Origin: CAKRJP01 sp963597615
GTDB taxonomy: Bacteria > Bacillota > Clostridia > Lachnospirales > Lachnospiraceae
Assembly (NCBI GenBank): GCA_963597615.1
Contig: CAVBQS010000008.1
Location: 1-45,098 of the forward strand
DNA: 45,098 nucleotides
Reading direction: 5' to 3'
Shown here: positions 1-7,707 of the stretch, one piece after another
How positions within the stretch are numbered: position 1 is the stretch's first letter
Layout: the number at the start of each line of letters is the position of its first letter
Translations under genes and position numbers: made by a program
The notes under the pieces: generated by a model
Told to the model about the DNA's origin: nothing
The model's database searches: none
What the model saw: only the letters and a program-made list of their open reading frames with translations

Positions 1-763
1 TCATATCTGTGGTTGGCTTTGCAGCACCTGTAGCAATCTTGTCTGGATTACCAATAGCCTCTACCTCTACCACATAGTCTACCTTGGTCATGCTAATCTG
101 AGCCGGGTAGTTAGGGAATGGCACCAAAGTATCAGTGATTGCTACTACCTTATCTGCATGGTCTGCATCAACAGAAGCATAAGAAAGAATTCCACAGTCG
201 CTCTTTCCACCCATACCGCTGCAGTTCCCATAGTCATCACAGGTAGGCGCTCCGATAAAGGCAATATCTACTCTAGTCTCTCCACTTTCAATGGCACGGA
301 CACGGCCACCGTGAGACCGCATGATTGCAAGTCCTCTTAATTTTCCGTGGGAGATGGCCTCTCCGATTTTTCCACGAACACCGGAAGACTGGATGTTAGT
401 AATGGTTCCATCCTCAATGTAAGGAACGATTGGATCATGAGCCTTTCCTAAGGAGCTGGCGCAAATGGTAATATCCTTAATGCCCATCTTGTGAACTTCT
501 TCCATTACCATGTTTACGATATAATCTCCCTCACGGAAGTGGTGGTGGAAACCTAAAGTCATGCCGTCTTTAATTCCACATTTTACCAATACATCGTGGA
601 TATTATCCACTAATTTGCTCTCGCTATTATCTAAAACACATTTGGTATATGCCCCATCTTTTTTATATACATAACCATTTCTATAGTTATTTCCCTGAAA
701 TACTTCTTTTCCGGTAATCTCCAAAATCTCTTCCGGAATCTCTCTTCCTACTGCATTTAACAT
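1..763 (-). CDS. citF: Citrate lyase alpha subunit (citrate CoA-transferase), 5' part only
   Basis: CitF exchanges the acetyl group on the citrate lyase acyl carrier protein for citrate, the first half-reaction of cytosolic citrate cleavage to acetate and oxaloacetate. The window shows about 254 N-terminal residues, starting MLNAVGREIPEEI; the family is usually about 510 residues, so roughly half lies beyond position 1. Typical family text is visible: the GFHHHFREGDY segment, the SGVRGKIGEAIS segment and the GGRVRAIESGETRVDIAF segment. The ATG at 763 lies one base after the citE stop codon, in the order citD-citE-citF that is standard for this operon. The truncation is a window edge, not a mutation. 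Confidence 0.95.
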   Translation of the reverse strand, partial: MLNAVGREIPEEILEITGKEVFQGNNYRNGYVYKKDGAYTKCVLDNSESKLVDNIHDVLVKCGIKDGMTLGFHHHFREGDYIVNMVMEEVHKMGIKDITICASSLGKAHDPIVPYIEDGTITNIQSSGVRGKIGEAISHGKLRGLAIMRSHGGRVRAIESGETRVDIAFIGAPTCDDYGNCSGMGGKSDCGILSYASVDADHADKVVAITDTLVPFPNYPAQISMTKVDYVVEVEAIGNPDKIATGAAKPTTDM

Positions 764-764
764 T

Positions 765-1664
765 TTACAAATCCCCCTTATACACGCCTGATGCCTTGGC
801 AAGTTCAATGGTTCTCTTTGCTCCGTCGTAGAAAGCGATGTCGATCATCTTGCCATCTACTGTAAATACACCGATTCCAAGAGCCTTCTTCTCGTCGATT
901 TCACGAACAACCTTCTCAGCGAAAATAATGTCCTTCTGACTTGGTGTAAAGATGTCATGTACAATGTCAATCTGTCTTGGGTTGATAATGGATTTTCCAT
1001 CAAATCCCATAAGGTGAATATTTTCTACATCCTGACGGAAGCCTTCCATGTCGTCTAAGTCTGTATATACAGTATCAAAGCACTGAACTCCTGCTGCTCT
1101 GGCTGCAATGATCATCTGCTGTCTGGCACCCATAAGCTCGATTCCGGTTCCTGTAATGTGGGTCTGAAGATCCTTAGTATAATCTCCACCGGATAAGGCA
1201 ATACCAAAGAGACGGTCAGAAGCCTCGCAGATTTCAAGAGCCTTCATAACACCTTTGGCTGACTCAAGGGCTGCCATGATAAGAGTACTTCCCTCTTCTT
1301 TACCAAATTCCTTCTCAGCTGCAATGATTGCGGACTCTACTAACTTAACATCCTCTGCAGTCTCTGTCTTAGGAATACGGATACCATCACATCCACCGGC
1401 TACACATACACGAACATCTTCCTGCCAGTAAGGGGTATCAAGGGCATTAATACGAACGATACGCTCTACTCCACGGTAATCTATTTCCTGTAATGCATGA
1501 TACAAAGAGAATCTCGCAGCATCTTTCTGGTTCTGTGCTACTGCATCCTCAAGATCCAGCATAATAGAATCCGGCTTATAGATATAAGGATCTTTAATAA
1601 GTCCCGGCTTCTGTGCATTTAAAAACATCATGGTTCTTCTAAGTCTTTTCTTATTTGGATTCAT
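765..1664 (-). CDS. citE: Citrate lyase beta subunit (citryl-ACP lyase)
   Basis: CitE cleaves citryl-ACP to oxaloacetate and acetyl-ACP. The protein (299 residues) is a HpcH/HpaI-type TIM barrel with the family's opening RRTMMFLNAQKPG, the metal-binding segment DSIMLDLEDAVA, the RINALDTPYWQED segment and a C-terminal GFDGKSIINPRQI. A longer reading frame begins at 1685, but I chose the ATG at 1664: it overlaps the citD stop codon as TAATG and has a GAGGTG ribosome site about ten bases upstream, and the protein then starts MNPNKKRLRR as in homologues. It is translationally coupled to citD and followed one base later by citF. Confidence 0.96.
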   Translation of the reverse strand: MNPNKKRLRRTMMFLNAQKPGLIKDPYIYKPDSIMLDLEDAVAQNQKDAARFSLYHALQEIDYRGVERIVRINALDTPYWQEDVRVCVAGGCDGIRIPKTETAEDVKLVESAIIAAEKEFGKEEGSTLIMAALESAKGVMKALEICEASDRLFGIALSGGDYTKDLQTHITGTGIELMGARQQMIIAARAAGVQCFDTVYTDLDDMEGFRQDVENIHLMGFDGKSIINPRQIDIVHDIFTPSQKDIIFAEKVVREIDEKKALGIGVFTVDGKMIDIAFYDGAKRTIELAKASGVYKGDL

Positions 1665-1963
1665 TATCGAATAGCACCTCCCCATGGTAAATTCTCTGTC
1701 TGGTCTACAGAACGATATACAGCGCCTTCAATTCTTGCCTTCAAGGTACAATCAAGAGCACCCTTATCCACAACGGTAATCTTAACATCATTTACTTCCA
1801 AACGATCCAAAGTTTCCATGATTACCTTTTTGATCTGGTTTCCGAACTGATGAATAACTGCGCTTTCCAAAGTCAGTTCCACGGATCCATTACCTGGCTC
1901 AACTGTTACCTGAGCGTCACTTGATTCCAAAGTTCCCGCAACAGCAGGTTTCTTAATCTCCAT
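1664..1963 (-). CDS. citD: Citrate lyase acyl carrier protein (gamma subunit)
   Basis: CitD carries the phosphoribosyl-dephospho-CoA prosthetic group on a serine and shuttles acetyl and citryl groups between CitF and CitE. The 99-residue product has the family signature AGTLESSDAQ near the N-terminus; Ser14 is the expected attachment site. Length and the FGNQIKKVIMETL segment fit the family. The start has a strong GAAGGAGGG ribosome site. It is the first gene of the operon. The genes that make and attach the prosthetic group (citX, citG) and the ligase citC are not in the window; they may lie beyond position 1. Confidence 0.95.
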   Translation of the reverse strand: MEIKKPAVAGTLESSDAQVTVEPGNGSVELTLESAVIHQFGNQIKKVIMETLDRLEVNDVKITVVDKGALDCTLKARIEGAVYRSVDQTENLPWGGAIR

Positions 1964-2075
1964 TATTGCCCTCCTTCATCACACACCGTGATTCCTAATG
2001 TTCTTTATGGCTTATATGATAGGATGGGAAACTTAAAGCACAACATGGTTTTCCTTAAAGTTTATTAAGATTGTT
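1964..2075 (-). promoter_or_regulatory. Upstream region of citDEF, weak promoter candidate
   Basis: This AT-rich stretch separates citD from repeat element A. On the minus strand a TATCAT/TATAAG hexamer near 2018-2027 with a TTGTGC-like hexamer about 16 bases upstream is the best promoter candidate, but the match is poor. I see no clear operator or riboswitch. Confidence 0.3.
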
Positions 2076-2283
2076 GGGACGGGGACGGTATGGGCGGGAG
2101 GGGCTGGTGGCTGACACGCTGCGTTTCCTAGTCGCTGCACCCGCTAAGCCACTCAGGCTCCTGCGCTAACTCGCCCTGAAAAACGGGCTCAGACAAGCGC
2201 CCGCCTTCGTTGCTAGGGTGCAGCTCCTACGGAAGCCTCGCTATCGTCTGCCACCACCCCCTCCCGCCCATACCTGTCTGTCC
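2076..2283 (+). repeat. Structured palindromic repeat, element A
   Basis: About 208 bases that read as one very long hairpin. The outer arms (about 2078-2110 and 2251-2283) are G-rich and C-rich; 25 of 26 inner positions are complementary. Inside is a core at 2119-2240 that recurs with about 85-90 percent identity, in opposite orientation, in element B (3203-3326). The core folds further: GCTGCACCC at 2134-2142 pairs perfectly with GGGTGCAGC at 2216-2224, and the interior holds an AGCC...GGCT hairpin and a GCGCT...AGCGC stem capped by GCCC...GGGC. It lies between citD and the PAS gene. Short open frames across it are artefacts of the repeat. It could be a structured RNA or a non-autonomous mobile element. 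Confidence 0.75.
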
Positions 2284-2301
2284 TTGTAGCAGTGAGACGA
2301 G

Positions 2302-2339
2302 TAAAAAATTAGGATTGCCTGGCGGCAATCCTTTTTTTA
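2302..2339 (-). terminator. Intrinsic terminator after the PAS gene, bidirectional
   Basis: AGGATTGCC at 2311-2319 pairs with GGCAATCCT at 2324-2332 around a four-base loop. There are six A residues on the left and seven T residues on the right, so both strands have a U-tract. The TAA stop of the PAS gene lies in the right-hand tract. Confidence 0.85.
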
Positions 2340-2999
2340 CTCGTTCTTCTCTGACATTAGTTCTGCCAGTTCGCTTTGTAAGATCTCCAATTCTTTTCCC
2401 AGGTCTTGGACTTTTTTGAAGTTGAAGATTCCTGATTTTACTAATTTATCATTTTTGTAGGCTATTTCTTTTTTTAGGTATTCGATCCTTTCTTCCTTAC
2501 AAAACATTGCTTTTGGTTCCTGGAACTCATTCTGTTTTGCTTCTGTATCTGAAGCGACTGGCTCTTTGGGGCTTTTTGGTACATCGGTATTTGGATTTTC
2601 TTTTTCCACATAGCCTTCTTCTAATGCCTCATATGGCACCCTGTTTTCCGAATTACGGAATTCGTGTCTTTCATAATAGCCGATGAGTTTCCCATTATCT
2701 CTTAGGGCTACCATATAGCCGTCTTTGTTTTGTTTTGGATTATGGAAGGTATACATGATGTTATGGCTTTCATCCGCCGCAAACCAGGCCATTACCTGAT
2801 AGATACTTTCCTTAGACTGGGGATTGTGACAATTCAAAAGACTCTGCCCCAAAAGTTTCTTCCCACCCCATTTTTCATAGGCCTTAATAGCCGTTGGGTT
2901 CATATAGATAATCTCATGATGCAGGTTACACACAACCACTGCACAGGGATCCTGATCGATTACACTTTTTAAAAATGGATATAGTTCTTTATAATTCAT
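2337..2999 (-). CDS. PAS domain protein with C-terminal helical tail
   Basis: A 220-residue cytosolic protein. Residues about 10-115 form a PAS fold: DQDPCAVVVCNLHHEIIYMN, then LLGQSLLNCHNPQSKESI and a C-terminal strand ending GKLIGYYERHEF. This resembles the PAS domain found with DUF438-type proteins; the ligand is unknown. Residues about 115-165 are a polar, probably disordered linker. Residues about 168-220 are a predicted coiled coil (EERIEYLKKEI to LEILQSELAEL). There is no kinase, GGDEF or HTH output domain, so it probably acts by protein contact. The ATG has an ideal AAGGAGG site. It stands alone between elements A and B and ends in its own terminator. Confidence 0.75.
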   Translation of the reverse strand: MNYKELYPFLKSVIDQDPCAVVVCNLHHEIIYMNPTAIKAYEKWGGKKLLGQSLLNCHNPQSKESIYQVMAWFAADESHNIMYTFHNPKQNKDGYMVALRDNGKLIGYYERHEFRNSENRVPYEALEEGYVEKENPNTDVPKSPKEPVASDTEAKQNEFQEPKAMFCKEERIEYLKKEIAYKNDKLVKSGIFNFKKVQDLGKELEILQSELAELMSEKNE

Positions 3000-3165
3000 A
3001 TAGCCTCCTTATGCCATCCTTACTTTCGATACTCTCACTCTCATTTCCTATGGACACTCGTACATATACTGTAGCACAAATCAGCCCACCTGCCCACCTT
3101 TTTACACCAAGAGCAAGCACGCAGTAAGAAAGTCCAGCCGACATTCCTTTTTTGATGCATGTCAC

Positions 3166-3360
3166 ATTGCCAAGCTGATGCCATGGTCTAAAAACACCTT
3201 TCCGAGGATTCCGTAGGGAGCTGCACCCTAGCAACGAAGGCGAGCGCTTGTCTGAACCCCGCTTTTTGGGGCGAGTTAGCGCAGCAGCCTGAGTGGCTCG
3301 GCGGATGCAGCGACTAGGAACCGCAGGAGGTTTTTTAGACCATGGCATCAGCTTGGCAAT
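3166..3360 (-). repeat. Structured palindromic repeat, element B
   Basis: About 195 bases closed by a perfect 29-base inverted repeat (3166-3194 with 3332-3360). The arm sequence is unrelated to the arms of element A. The core, 3203-3326 read on the minus strand, matches the element A core closely, including the GCTGCA...TGCAGC stem, where one pair changes to a G-T wobble, and the terminal GC stem, where GCCC/GGGC in A becomes CCCC/GGGG in B. The two elements therefore flank the PAS gene in inverted orientation. A 119-residue open frame crossing this region on the minus strand is rejected as coding. Confidence 0.75.
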
Positions 3361-3374
3361 TTAGAAAATCTTAT

Positions 3375-3402
3375 AAAAAAGAGAATCCTAGGCAGGATTC
3401 TC
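3375..3402 (-). terminator. Terminator overlapping the 3' end of the DUF2798 gene
   Basis: GAGAATCC at 3381-3388 pairs with GGATTCTC at 3395-3402, followed on the minus strand by six T residues (3380-3375). The TAG stop codon of the membrane protein gene begins in the loop, so the last codons form one arm of the hairpin. Confidence 0.8.
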
Positions 3403-3885
3403 TTGCTGTTGCTGCTGCGCTTGCTCTTGCGCTTCATTTCTTCTAAAAATTGTACGGAAAATCAATCTTACAAATGGCCCACAGTAAAACATCTGATAGC
3501 AGATCGCCATCGGAAAGTTCATTCCAAAGGTCTGTACCCATGTTCCGAAAGATGGATTTTCCTTAAACAGGATGGTTGCCACTAAGCTCATGATCGGACA
3601 CATAATACAGCAGATGCAGATAGAAATTGCATAGGTGATAAACTGTGGACGATCTGTTGGCTTCATCACAGTGAATGCTAACATTCCGGCAAGCTTTCCT
3701 ACGATAAAGAACTCTAGGATAAATGCTACCGGCACCATAATCGGAAGCTCGTGAAGGGCTGCAATAAAGGTTGTGCCGCTAACCCCTCCTGTGTTCAGTG
3801 CTACGTTGTAAACCACCATTCCGTAAACCATTATAGTGGCCATGATAATTGTAAAAACTACGTCTTCAAATTTGTTTTTTGGCAT
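3388..3885 (-). CDS. DUF2798 family integral membrane protein
   Basis: A 165-residue hydrophobic protein with about four membrane segments (roughly residues 8-28, 48-72, 84-110 and 122-146) and a short polar, Gln-rich tail (EAQEQAQQQQQENPA). The repeated two-helix organisation and segments such as FTIIMATIMVYGMVVYN and FGMNFPMAICYQMFY match DUF2798, whose function is unknown. The ATG at 3885 is preceded by AAAGGGAGGAT, an excellent ribosome site, but this site is the 3' arm of a perfect 12-bp hairpin in the leader (see 3892-3950), so translation is probably controlled. The gene is monocistronic, with its own promoter and terminator. Confidence 0.8.
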   Translation of the reverse strand: MPKNKFEDVVFTIIMATIMVYGMVVYNVALNTGGVSGTTFIAALHELPIMVPVAFILEFFIVGKLAGMLAFTVMKPTDRPQFITYAISICICCIMCPIMSLVATILFKENPSFGTWVQTFGMNFPMAICYQMFYCGPFVRLIFRTIFRRNEAQEQAQQQQQENPA

Positions 3886-3891
3886 AAAAAT

Positions 3892-3950
3892 ATCCTCCCT
3901 TTGTTTAATAGCGAATACATGTGTTGTTCGTTGTCATCCAAAGGGAGGAT
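3892..3950 (-). promoter_or_regulatory. Leader hairpin that sequesters the ribosome binding site
   Basis: ATCCTCCCTTTG at 3892-3903 (plus strand) is the exact complement of CAAAGGGAGGAT at 3939-3950. In the mRNA, read on the minus strand, the upstream arm is an anti-Shine-Dalgarno sequence that pairs with the whole ribosome site of the DUF2798 gene over 12 base pairs, with a 35-base loop. The loop itself contains CGAA...TTCG and an ACATGT palindrome. The arrangement suggests a translational switch (small molecule, protein, small RNA or temperature). It matches no riboswitch class I know. Confidence 0.65.
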
Positions 3951-3987
3951 GTATCGTTTCCAATTAGACCATATTTAGTTCTTGGAG

Positions 3988-4017
3988 ATTTTATCACAGG
4001 ATTTCTTAAAAAATCAA
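3988..4017 (-). promoter_or_regulatory. Promoter candidate for the DUF2798 gene
   Basis: On the minus strand TTGATT (4017-4012) and TAAAAT (3993-3988) are separated by 18 bases. Transcription would start near 3980 and give a leader of about 95 bases that contains the anti-Shine-Dalgarno hairpin. Confidence 0.5.
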
Positions 4018-4061
4018 CTTGTTTTTTTATTGTATCTCAATAGATACACATTTCCCCAAAT

Positions 4062-5054
4062 CTAATTCAGAGAAATCTCGTCAATACGATCTAGCTCTTC
4101 CTGGCTGAAGGCTGCACAACTTACGGCCTTTACATTGTCCAATATCTGCTGTGGTTTGGATGCTCCAATAAGAACACTGGTAACTTCTTCTTTCTGAAGG
4201 AGCCAGCCCAGGGCCATCTCAGCCAATTTTTCTCCACGTTCTTTTGCAAGATCATTAAGCTTCTTGATCTGCTCTAGTCTGTGAGCATCTAAAGTTGCTT
4301 CTTTTAAGAAACGTCCATCGGTGCGGATGCGGCTATCCTCCGGAATTCCGTGAAGATAACGGTCTGTTAACTGGCCTTGAGCCAGAGGACTAAAGGTAAT
4401 AAGACCTTTTTTAAGTTTTGCAGCAGTTGCCTTTAAGCCGTTTTTTTCCACGGTACGATCAAAAATAGAGTAACGGTTCTGGTTAATAATAAAAGGAACC
4501 TTTAGATCTTTAAGAATGGCTGCTGCCTTCTCAAGGGTTGGTCCATCGTAATTAGAAAGTCCTGCATAGAAGGCCTTGCCGCTGTTCACTGCACTGGCAA
4601 GAGCTCCCATAGTCTCCTCCAAGGGAGTATCCGGATCCATGCGATGATGGTAGAAAATATCTACATAGTCAAGTCCCATGCGCTTTAAGCTCTGGTCCAA
4701 GCTGGCAAGGAGATACTTTCTGCTGCCCCAGTTTCCGTAAGGGCCTTCCCACATATCATAACCGGCCTTTGTGGTGATAATCAGTTCATCTCTGTATACT
4801 CCTAAATCTTCTTTTAAGATACGACCGAAATTCTTCTCCGCACTACCAGGCTCCGGACCATAATTATTTGCCAAATCAAACTGGGTGATTCCATGGTCAA
4901 ATGCAGTGAAGCAAATCTCCTTCATAGTCTCAAACTTGGCAGTATCTCCAAAATTGTGCCACAAGCCCAGAGAAACCTTAGGAAGCATCAAGCCACTGTC
5001 CCCACAGTGCTTATACTCCATCTTTCCATAACGATCATTGTCTGCAACGTACAT
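4062..5054 (-). CDS. Aldo/keto reductase, YghZ/MgrA type
   Basis: A 330-residue NADPH-dependent carbonyl reductase with a TIM barrel. The catalytic tetrad is visible: Asp60 and Tyr65 in FDLANNYG, Lys96 in TTKAGY and His136 or His137 in YHHRMD. The C-terminal VLIGASKP segment is the NADP-binding region. The closest familiar group is the E. coli YghZ (L-glyceraldehyde 3-phosphate reductase) branch, which shares the opening CGDSGLMLPKVSLGLWHNFG. Substrate is not certain. The gene starts 27 bases after the DHHW protein gene and could be co-transcribed with the acylation module, although its role there is not obvious. The ribosome site is AAGGAGG. Confidence 0.9.
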   Translation of the reverse strand: MYVADNDRYGKMEYKHCGDSGLMLPKVSLGLWHNFGDTAKFETMKEICFTAFDHGITQFDLANNYGPEPGSAEKNFGRILKEDLGVYRDELIITTKAGYDMWEGPYGNWGSRKYLLASLDQSLKRMGLDYVDIFYHHRMDPDTPLEETMGALASAVNSGKAFYAGLSNYDGPTLEKAAAILKDLKVPFIINQNRYSIFDRTVEKNGLKATAAKLKKGLITFSPLAQGQLTDRYLHGIPEDSRIRTDGRFLKEATLDAHRLEQIKKLNDLAKERGEKLAEMALGWLLQKEEVTSVLIGASKPQQILDNVKAVSCAAFSQEELDRIDEISLN

Positions 5055-5081
5055 AAGTTATACCTCCTTAATATTACCTTT

Positions 5082-6257
5082 TTATTCAGTTAGGGCGTCC
5101 GCAATGGAGCGGTCCGTCAAAAACGTATCCATGTTGTAAAGGAACAAGACATCTGTAATTCCCTTATTTTCTGTCAGGTTCTGTGTATTTTCATAATAAT
5201 ATCTTGGATCGATCATTATGATCTCACTGTAGTAAGGAATCAAAAATGGCACAAAACAGTTGGCATAGGAGTCCTTTACTACTAAGAGCTTGGAGTTATT
5301 TTCCGCGGTGGTTTTTATTTCCACCATGCCGTGGTTGCCTCCAAAGAAGACCTGGTACTGGTCTTTTTCCTTCAGGGCCTCTCTCCTGTAGACACTGGTG
5401 CTTTTTTCATTATTGTCTGAATCTGTCACCAGGTATTGCACCTTGGATTTTTTCGGTGCGTATACTTCGATGGTATCTTCCACCCCGTGGTATCCGCTGG
5501 TGGAAGATAAAGTTCCTGAAAATGTATTGGTCACCTGATAAACATCATAGGATGTAATCGGATCACTGATTCCAAGTTCCTCTGCTGCCGCCTGGAATCC
5601 AAGATAAGCCCCCTTGGTGGTCCAGTGGTGGTCGGTCTTATAATAAATCCCCTCTGATGCATGCTTCTTTAATGTAGAGCTAACATCAATGCAATTAATA
5701 TCATCCGAAAGCTGTTCTTTGATCTGCTTTAGCTGTTGTCCCTGGTCTTTAACTGGGGCTCCCGCCGGCATATAATCCTCTAGAATATAAGCCGCATTAG
5801 GAACTAGCATTACATTAACATTTACATCCGAATTCTTCTTGGCATATTTATTAATGGCCTTAAGATTCTTAGCTACATTCTTCTCATCCGGCTCTGACTG
5901 CTTCTGCATCAGATATTTCTTTTTTCCAAGGTAAACTCCGTTAAATTCTCGTTTGCCCAAAAGCATATCGGAGTGAACTTTTACATTTACCCAAAAGTCT
6001 CTTCCAATAAATTGATCGGAAGTATAACTTTCAATATTCTCCATAAATTTTTTGGAGGTAATACCATCCCAGGTAAGGTCCGGTCTCTGGGTCAGAATCC
6101 TGTTCTCCTCCTTGGAAAAACTAACATCCGGAGCAATGATTCCTGCCACTGAAAGCACGACGATGGATGCAGCAAACCAAATAGCCACTGTAGAATTCAT
6201 CTGCTTTAATTTTGTTATTCTTAAACGCTTTAAACGTTCTTTTCTGTCCATTTCCAT
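5082..6257 (-). CDS. DHHW family protein, AlgX/AlgJ-like partner of an MBOAT acyltransferase
   Basis: A 391-residue extracytoplasmic protein held by one N-terminal membrane helix (about residues 23-42) after a basic cytosolic start. The hallmark YKTDHHWTTKGAY motif (Asp209-His210-His211-Trp212) is the SGNH-like active-site block of AlgX, AlgJ and DHHW proteins. A later KLLVVKDSYANCFVPFL segment carries the family's serine. Such proteins work with an AlgI/DltB-type MBOAT to O-acylate polysaccharides or other surface polymers. Here the MBOAT gene lies 21 bases upstream. I chose the first of two close ATGs because the GGAGG site is ten bases before it. Confidence 0.85.
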   Translation of the reverse strand: MEMDRKERLKRLRITKLKQMNSTVAIWFAASIVVLSVAGIIAPDVSFSKEENRILTQRPDLTWDGITSKKFMENIESYTSDQFIGRDFWVNVKVHSDMLLGKREFNGVYLGKKKYLMQKQSEPDEKNVAKNLKAINKYAKKNSDVNVNVMLVPNAAYILEDYMPAGAPVKDQGQQLKQIKEQLSDDINCIDVSSTLKKHASEGIYYKTDHHWTTKGAYLGFQAAAEELGISDPITSYDVYQVTNTFSGTLSSTSGYHGVEDTIEVYAPKKSKVQYLVTDSDNNEKSTSVYRREALKEKDQYQVFFGGNHGMVEIKTTAENNSKLLVVKDSYANCFVPFLIPYYSEIIMIDPRYYYENTQNLTENKGITDVLFLYNMDTFLTDRSIADALTE

Positions 6258-6278
6258 GTTACTTATGCCTCCATTTGC

Positions 6279-7688
6279 CTAAAATCTGAAATATAGGAAA
6301 GGATTGTAGGTTGCATTTACAAGATATGCAACACTGATTGCAAAGATTAATACGTAAGCCCCAATGTAGAGAATGTTGCCAAACTCTTTGCGGGTATAAA
6401 CGTAAGCCATAAAGGTCTTATAAAGTTTTGGAGTACTGCAAAGGATTGCAATAATTGCCAAAATAAATGTAGTCTTGAAATAGTAGAATCCCAGGGAATC
6501 CACAAGGCCTGCTCCCATTCCAAACATACTTCCGATAAAAGATATGGCTCTAGAAAGACTTGGGGCTGCAAATAGAACCCAACCAATCATAACCAAGACC
6601 ATAGCATAAACATGCTGCAGGGCTGCCGGCAATTTATCCAATACTTTTTTGAAAATATATTTCTCAAAAATCAAAAGGACTCCATAGTAAAGTCCCCAGG
6701 CAATAAAATTCCAAGCGGCTCCATGCCAAAGTCCTGTCAGGCACCAAACGATCATTAGGTTTCGGATGGCCTTTGGAGTGCTGACCCGATTACCTCCCAG
6801 GGGAATATATACATACTCCTTAAACCAACTACTAAGAGAGATATGCCATCTACGCCAAAATTCTGTAATACTCTTGGAAATGTAGGGGTAATCAAAGTTC
6901 TTAATAAAATCAAATCCCAACATCTTTCCAAGGCCGATGGCCATATCGGAATATCCACCAAAGTCAAAATAAATCTGCATGGTGTAAGCAAAAGCTCCGA
7001 TCCAGGCTGTAAGGGCCGAAGTCTCTGAAGCCTTCATAGCCAAAATAGCATCGCACACCAAGCCCATATTGTTGGCAATCAATACCTTCTTTCCAAGACC
7101 GGTTAGGAACCAGCTGACACCCTCAGAAAATTTACTCCAACAGATGTCTCTCTTAGAAAGCTGCTTCTCCACATCAGAGTAACGGACAATAGGTCCTGCA
7201 ATCAGCTGGGGATACATGGTTACGTAGGAACCAAAGGTAATCAGATTTCTTTGAGCCGCTAGACTCCCCTTATATACGTCAATAACATAAGACAAGGTCT
7301 GAAAGGTATAGAAAGAAATTCCAATAGGCAGGGCCAACTCATGATAAGGTATCTTAAATGGCAAGATCAGGTTCAAGTTGCTGACAAAGAATCCATAATA
7401 TTTGTAGAATCCAAGTACTAACAAATTTACCACAAGGGTAACCCAAAAGGCTGTTTTGGCCTGCTGCATTTTTCCTTGTTTTCGGTAAGACTCAATCTCC
7501 AGTCCACTGACATAATTAATCACGATGCTAAAGATCATAAGGAAGACATACACCGGCTCTCCCCAGGCATAAAAGATCAAACTCACCACTAAAAGCACAA
7601 AATTCTTAAGCTTAAAAGGAACCAGGTAATATAAAATCAGGGTGATAGGCAAAAATACAAATATAAAAAATATACTACTAAAAATCAT
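6279..7688 (-). CDS. MBOAT family O-acyltransferase (AlgI/DltB-like)
   Basis: A 469-residue polytopic membrane protein with about ten to twelve helices. It transfers acyl groups, normally acetyl, across the membrane towards an extracytoplasmic polymer. The MBOAT signature is present: SITEFWRRWHISLSSWFKEY with His282, and CLTGLWHGAAWNF with the invariant His322. The opening MIFSSIFFIFVFLPI and YVIDVYKG are typical of the AlgI branch. It sits between a DUF4358 protein and the DHHW protein in a compact operon, as is common in Clostridia. The acceptor polymer cannot be told from the sequence. Confidence 0.93.
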   Translation of the reverse strand: MIFSSIFFIFVFLPITLILYYLVPFKLKNFVLLVVSLIFYAWGEPVYVFLMIFSIVINYVSGLEIESYRKQGKMQQAKTAFWVTLVVNLLVLGFYKYYGFFVSNLNLILPFKIPYHELALPIGISFYTFQTLSYVIDVYKGSLAAQRNLITFGSYVTMYPQLIAGPIVRYSDVEKQLSKRDICWSKFSEGVSWFLTGLGKKVLIANNMGLVCDAILAMKASETSALTAWIGAFAYTMQIYFDFGGYSDMAIGLGKMLGFDFIKNFDYPYISKSITEFWRRWHISLSSWFKEYVYIPLGGNRVSTPKAIRNLMIVWCLTGLWHGAAWNFIAWGLYYGVLLIFEKYIFKKVLDKLPAALQHVYAMVLVMIGWVLFAAPSLSRAISFIGSMFGMGAGLVDSLGFYYFKTTFILAIIAILCSTPKLYKTFMAYVYTRKEFGNILYIGAYVLIFAISVAYLVNATYNPFLYFRF

Positions 7689-7707
7689 TTTTCTTCTTGC
7701 CCCTTTC

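Noticed and set aside
2210..2419. A 69-residue plus-strand open frame over element A and the terminator
   Set aside because: It crosses an intrinsic terminator and runs antisense to the PAS gene, without a ribosome site.
2989..3348. A 119-residue minus-strand open frame upstream of the PAS gene
   Set aside because: Most of it lies within element B, its start lies in the palindrome arm, and the composition (Arg/Pro/Ser-rich, no family resemblance) is that of a chance frame in GC-rich repeat DNA.
4025..4050. TGTATCT/AGATACA hairpin after the aldo/keto reductase gene
   Set aside because: In the minus-strand transcript the hairpin is followed by A residues, not U, so it does not qualify as an intrinsic terminator.
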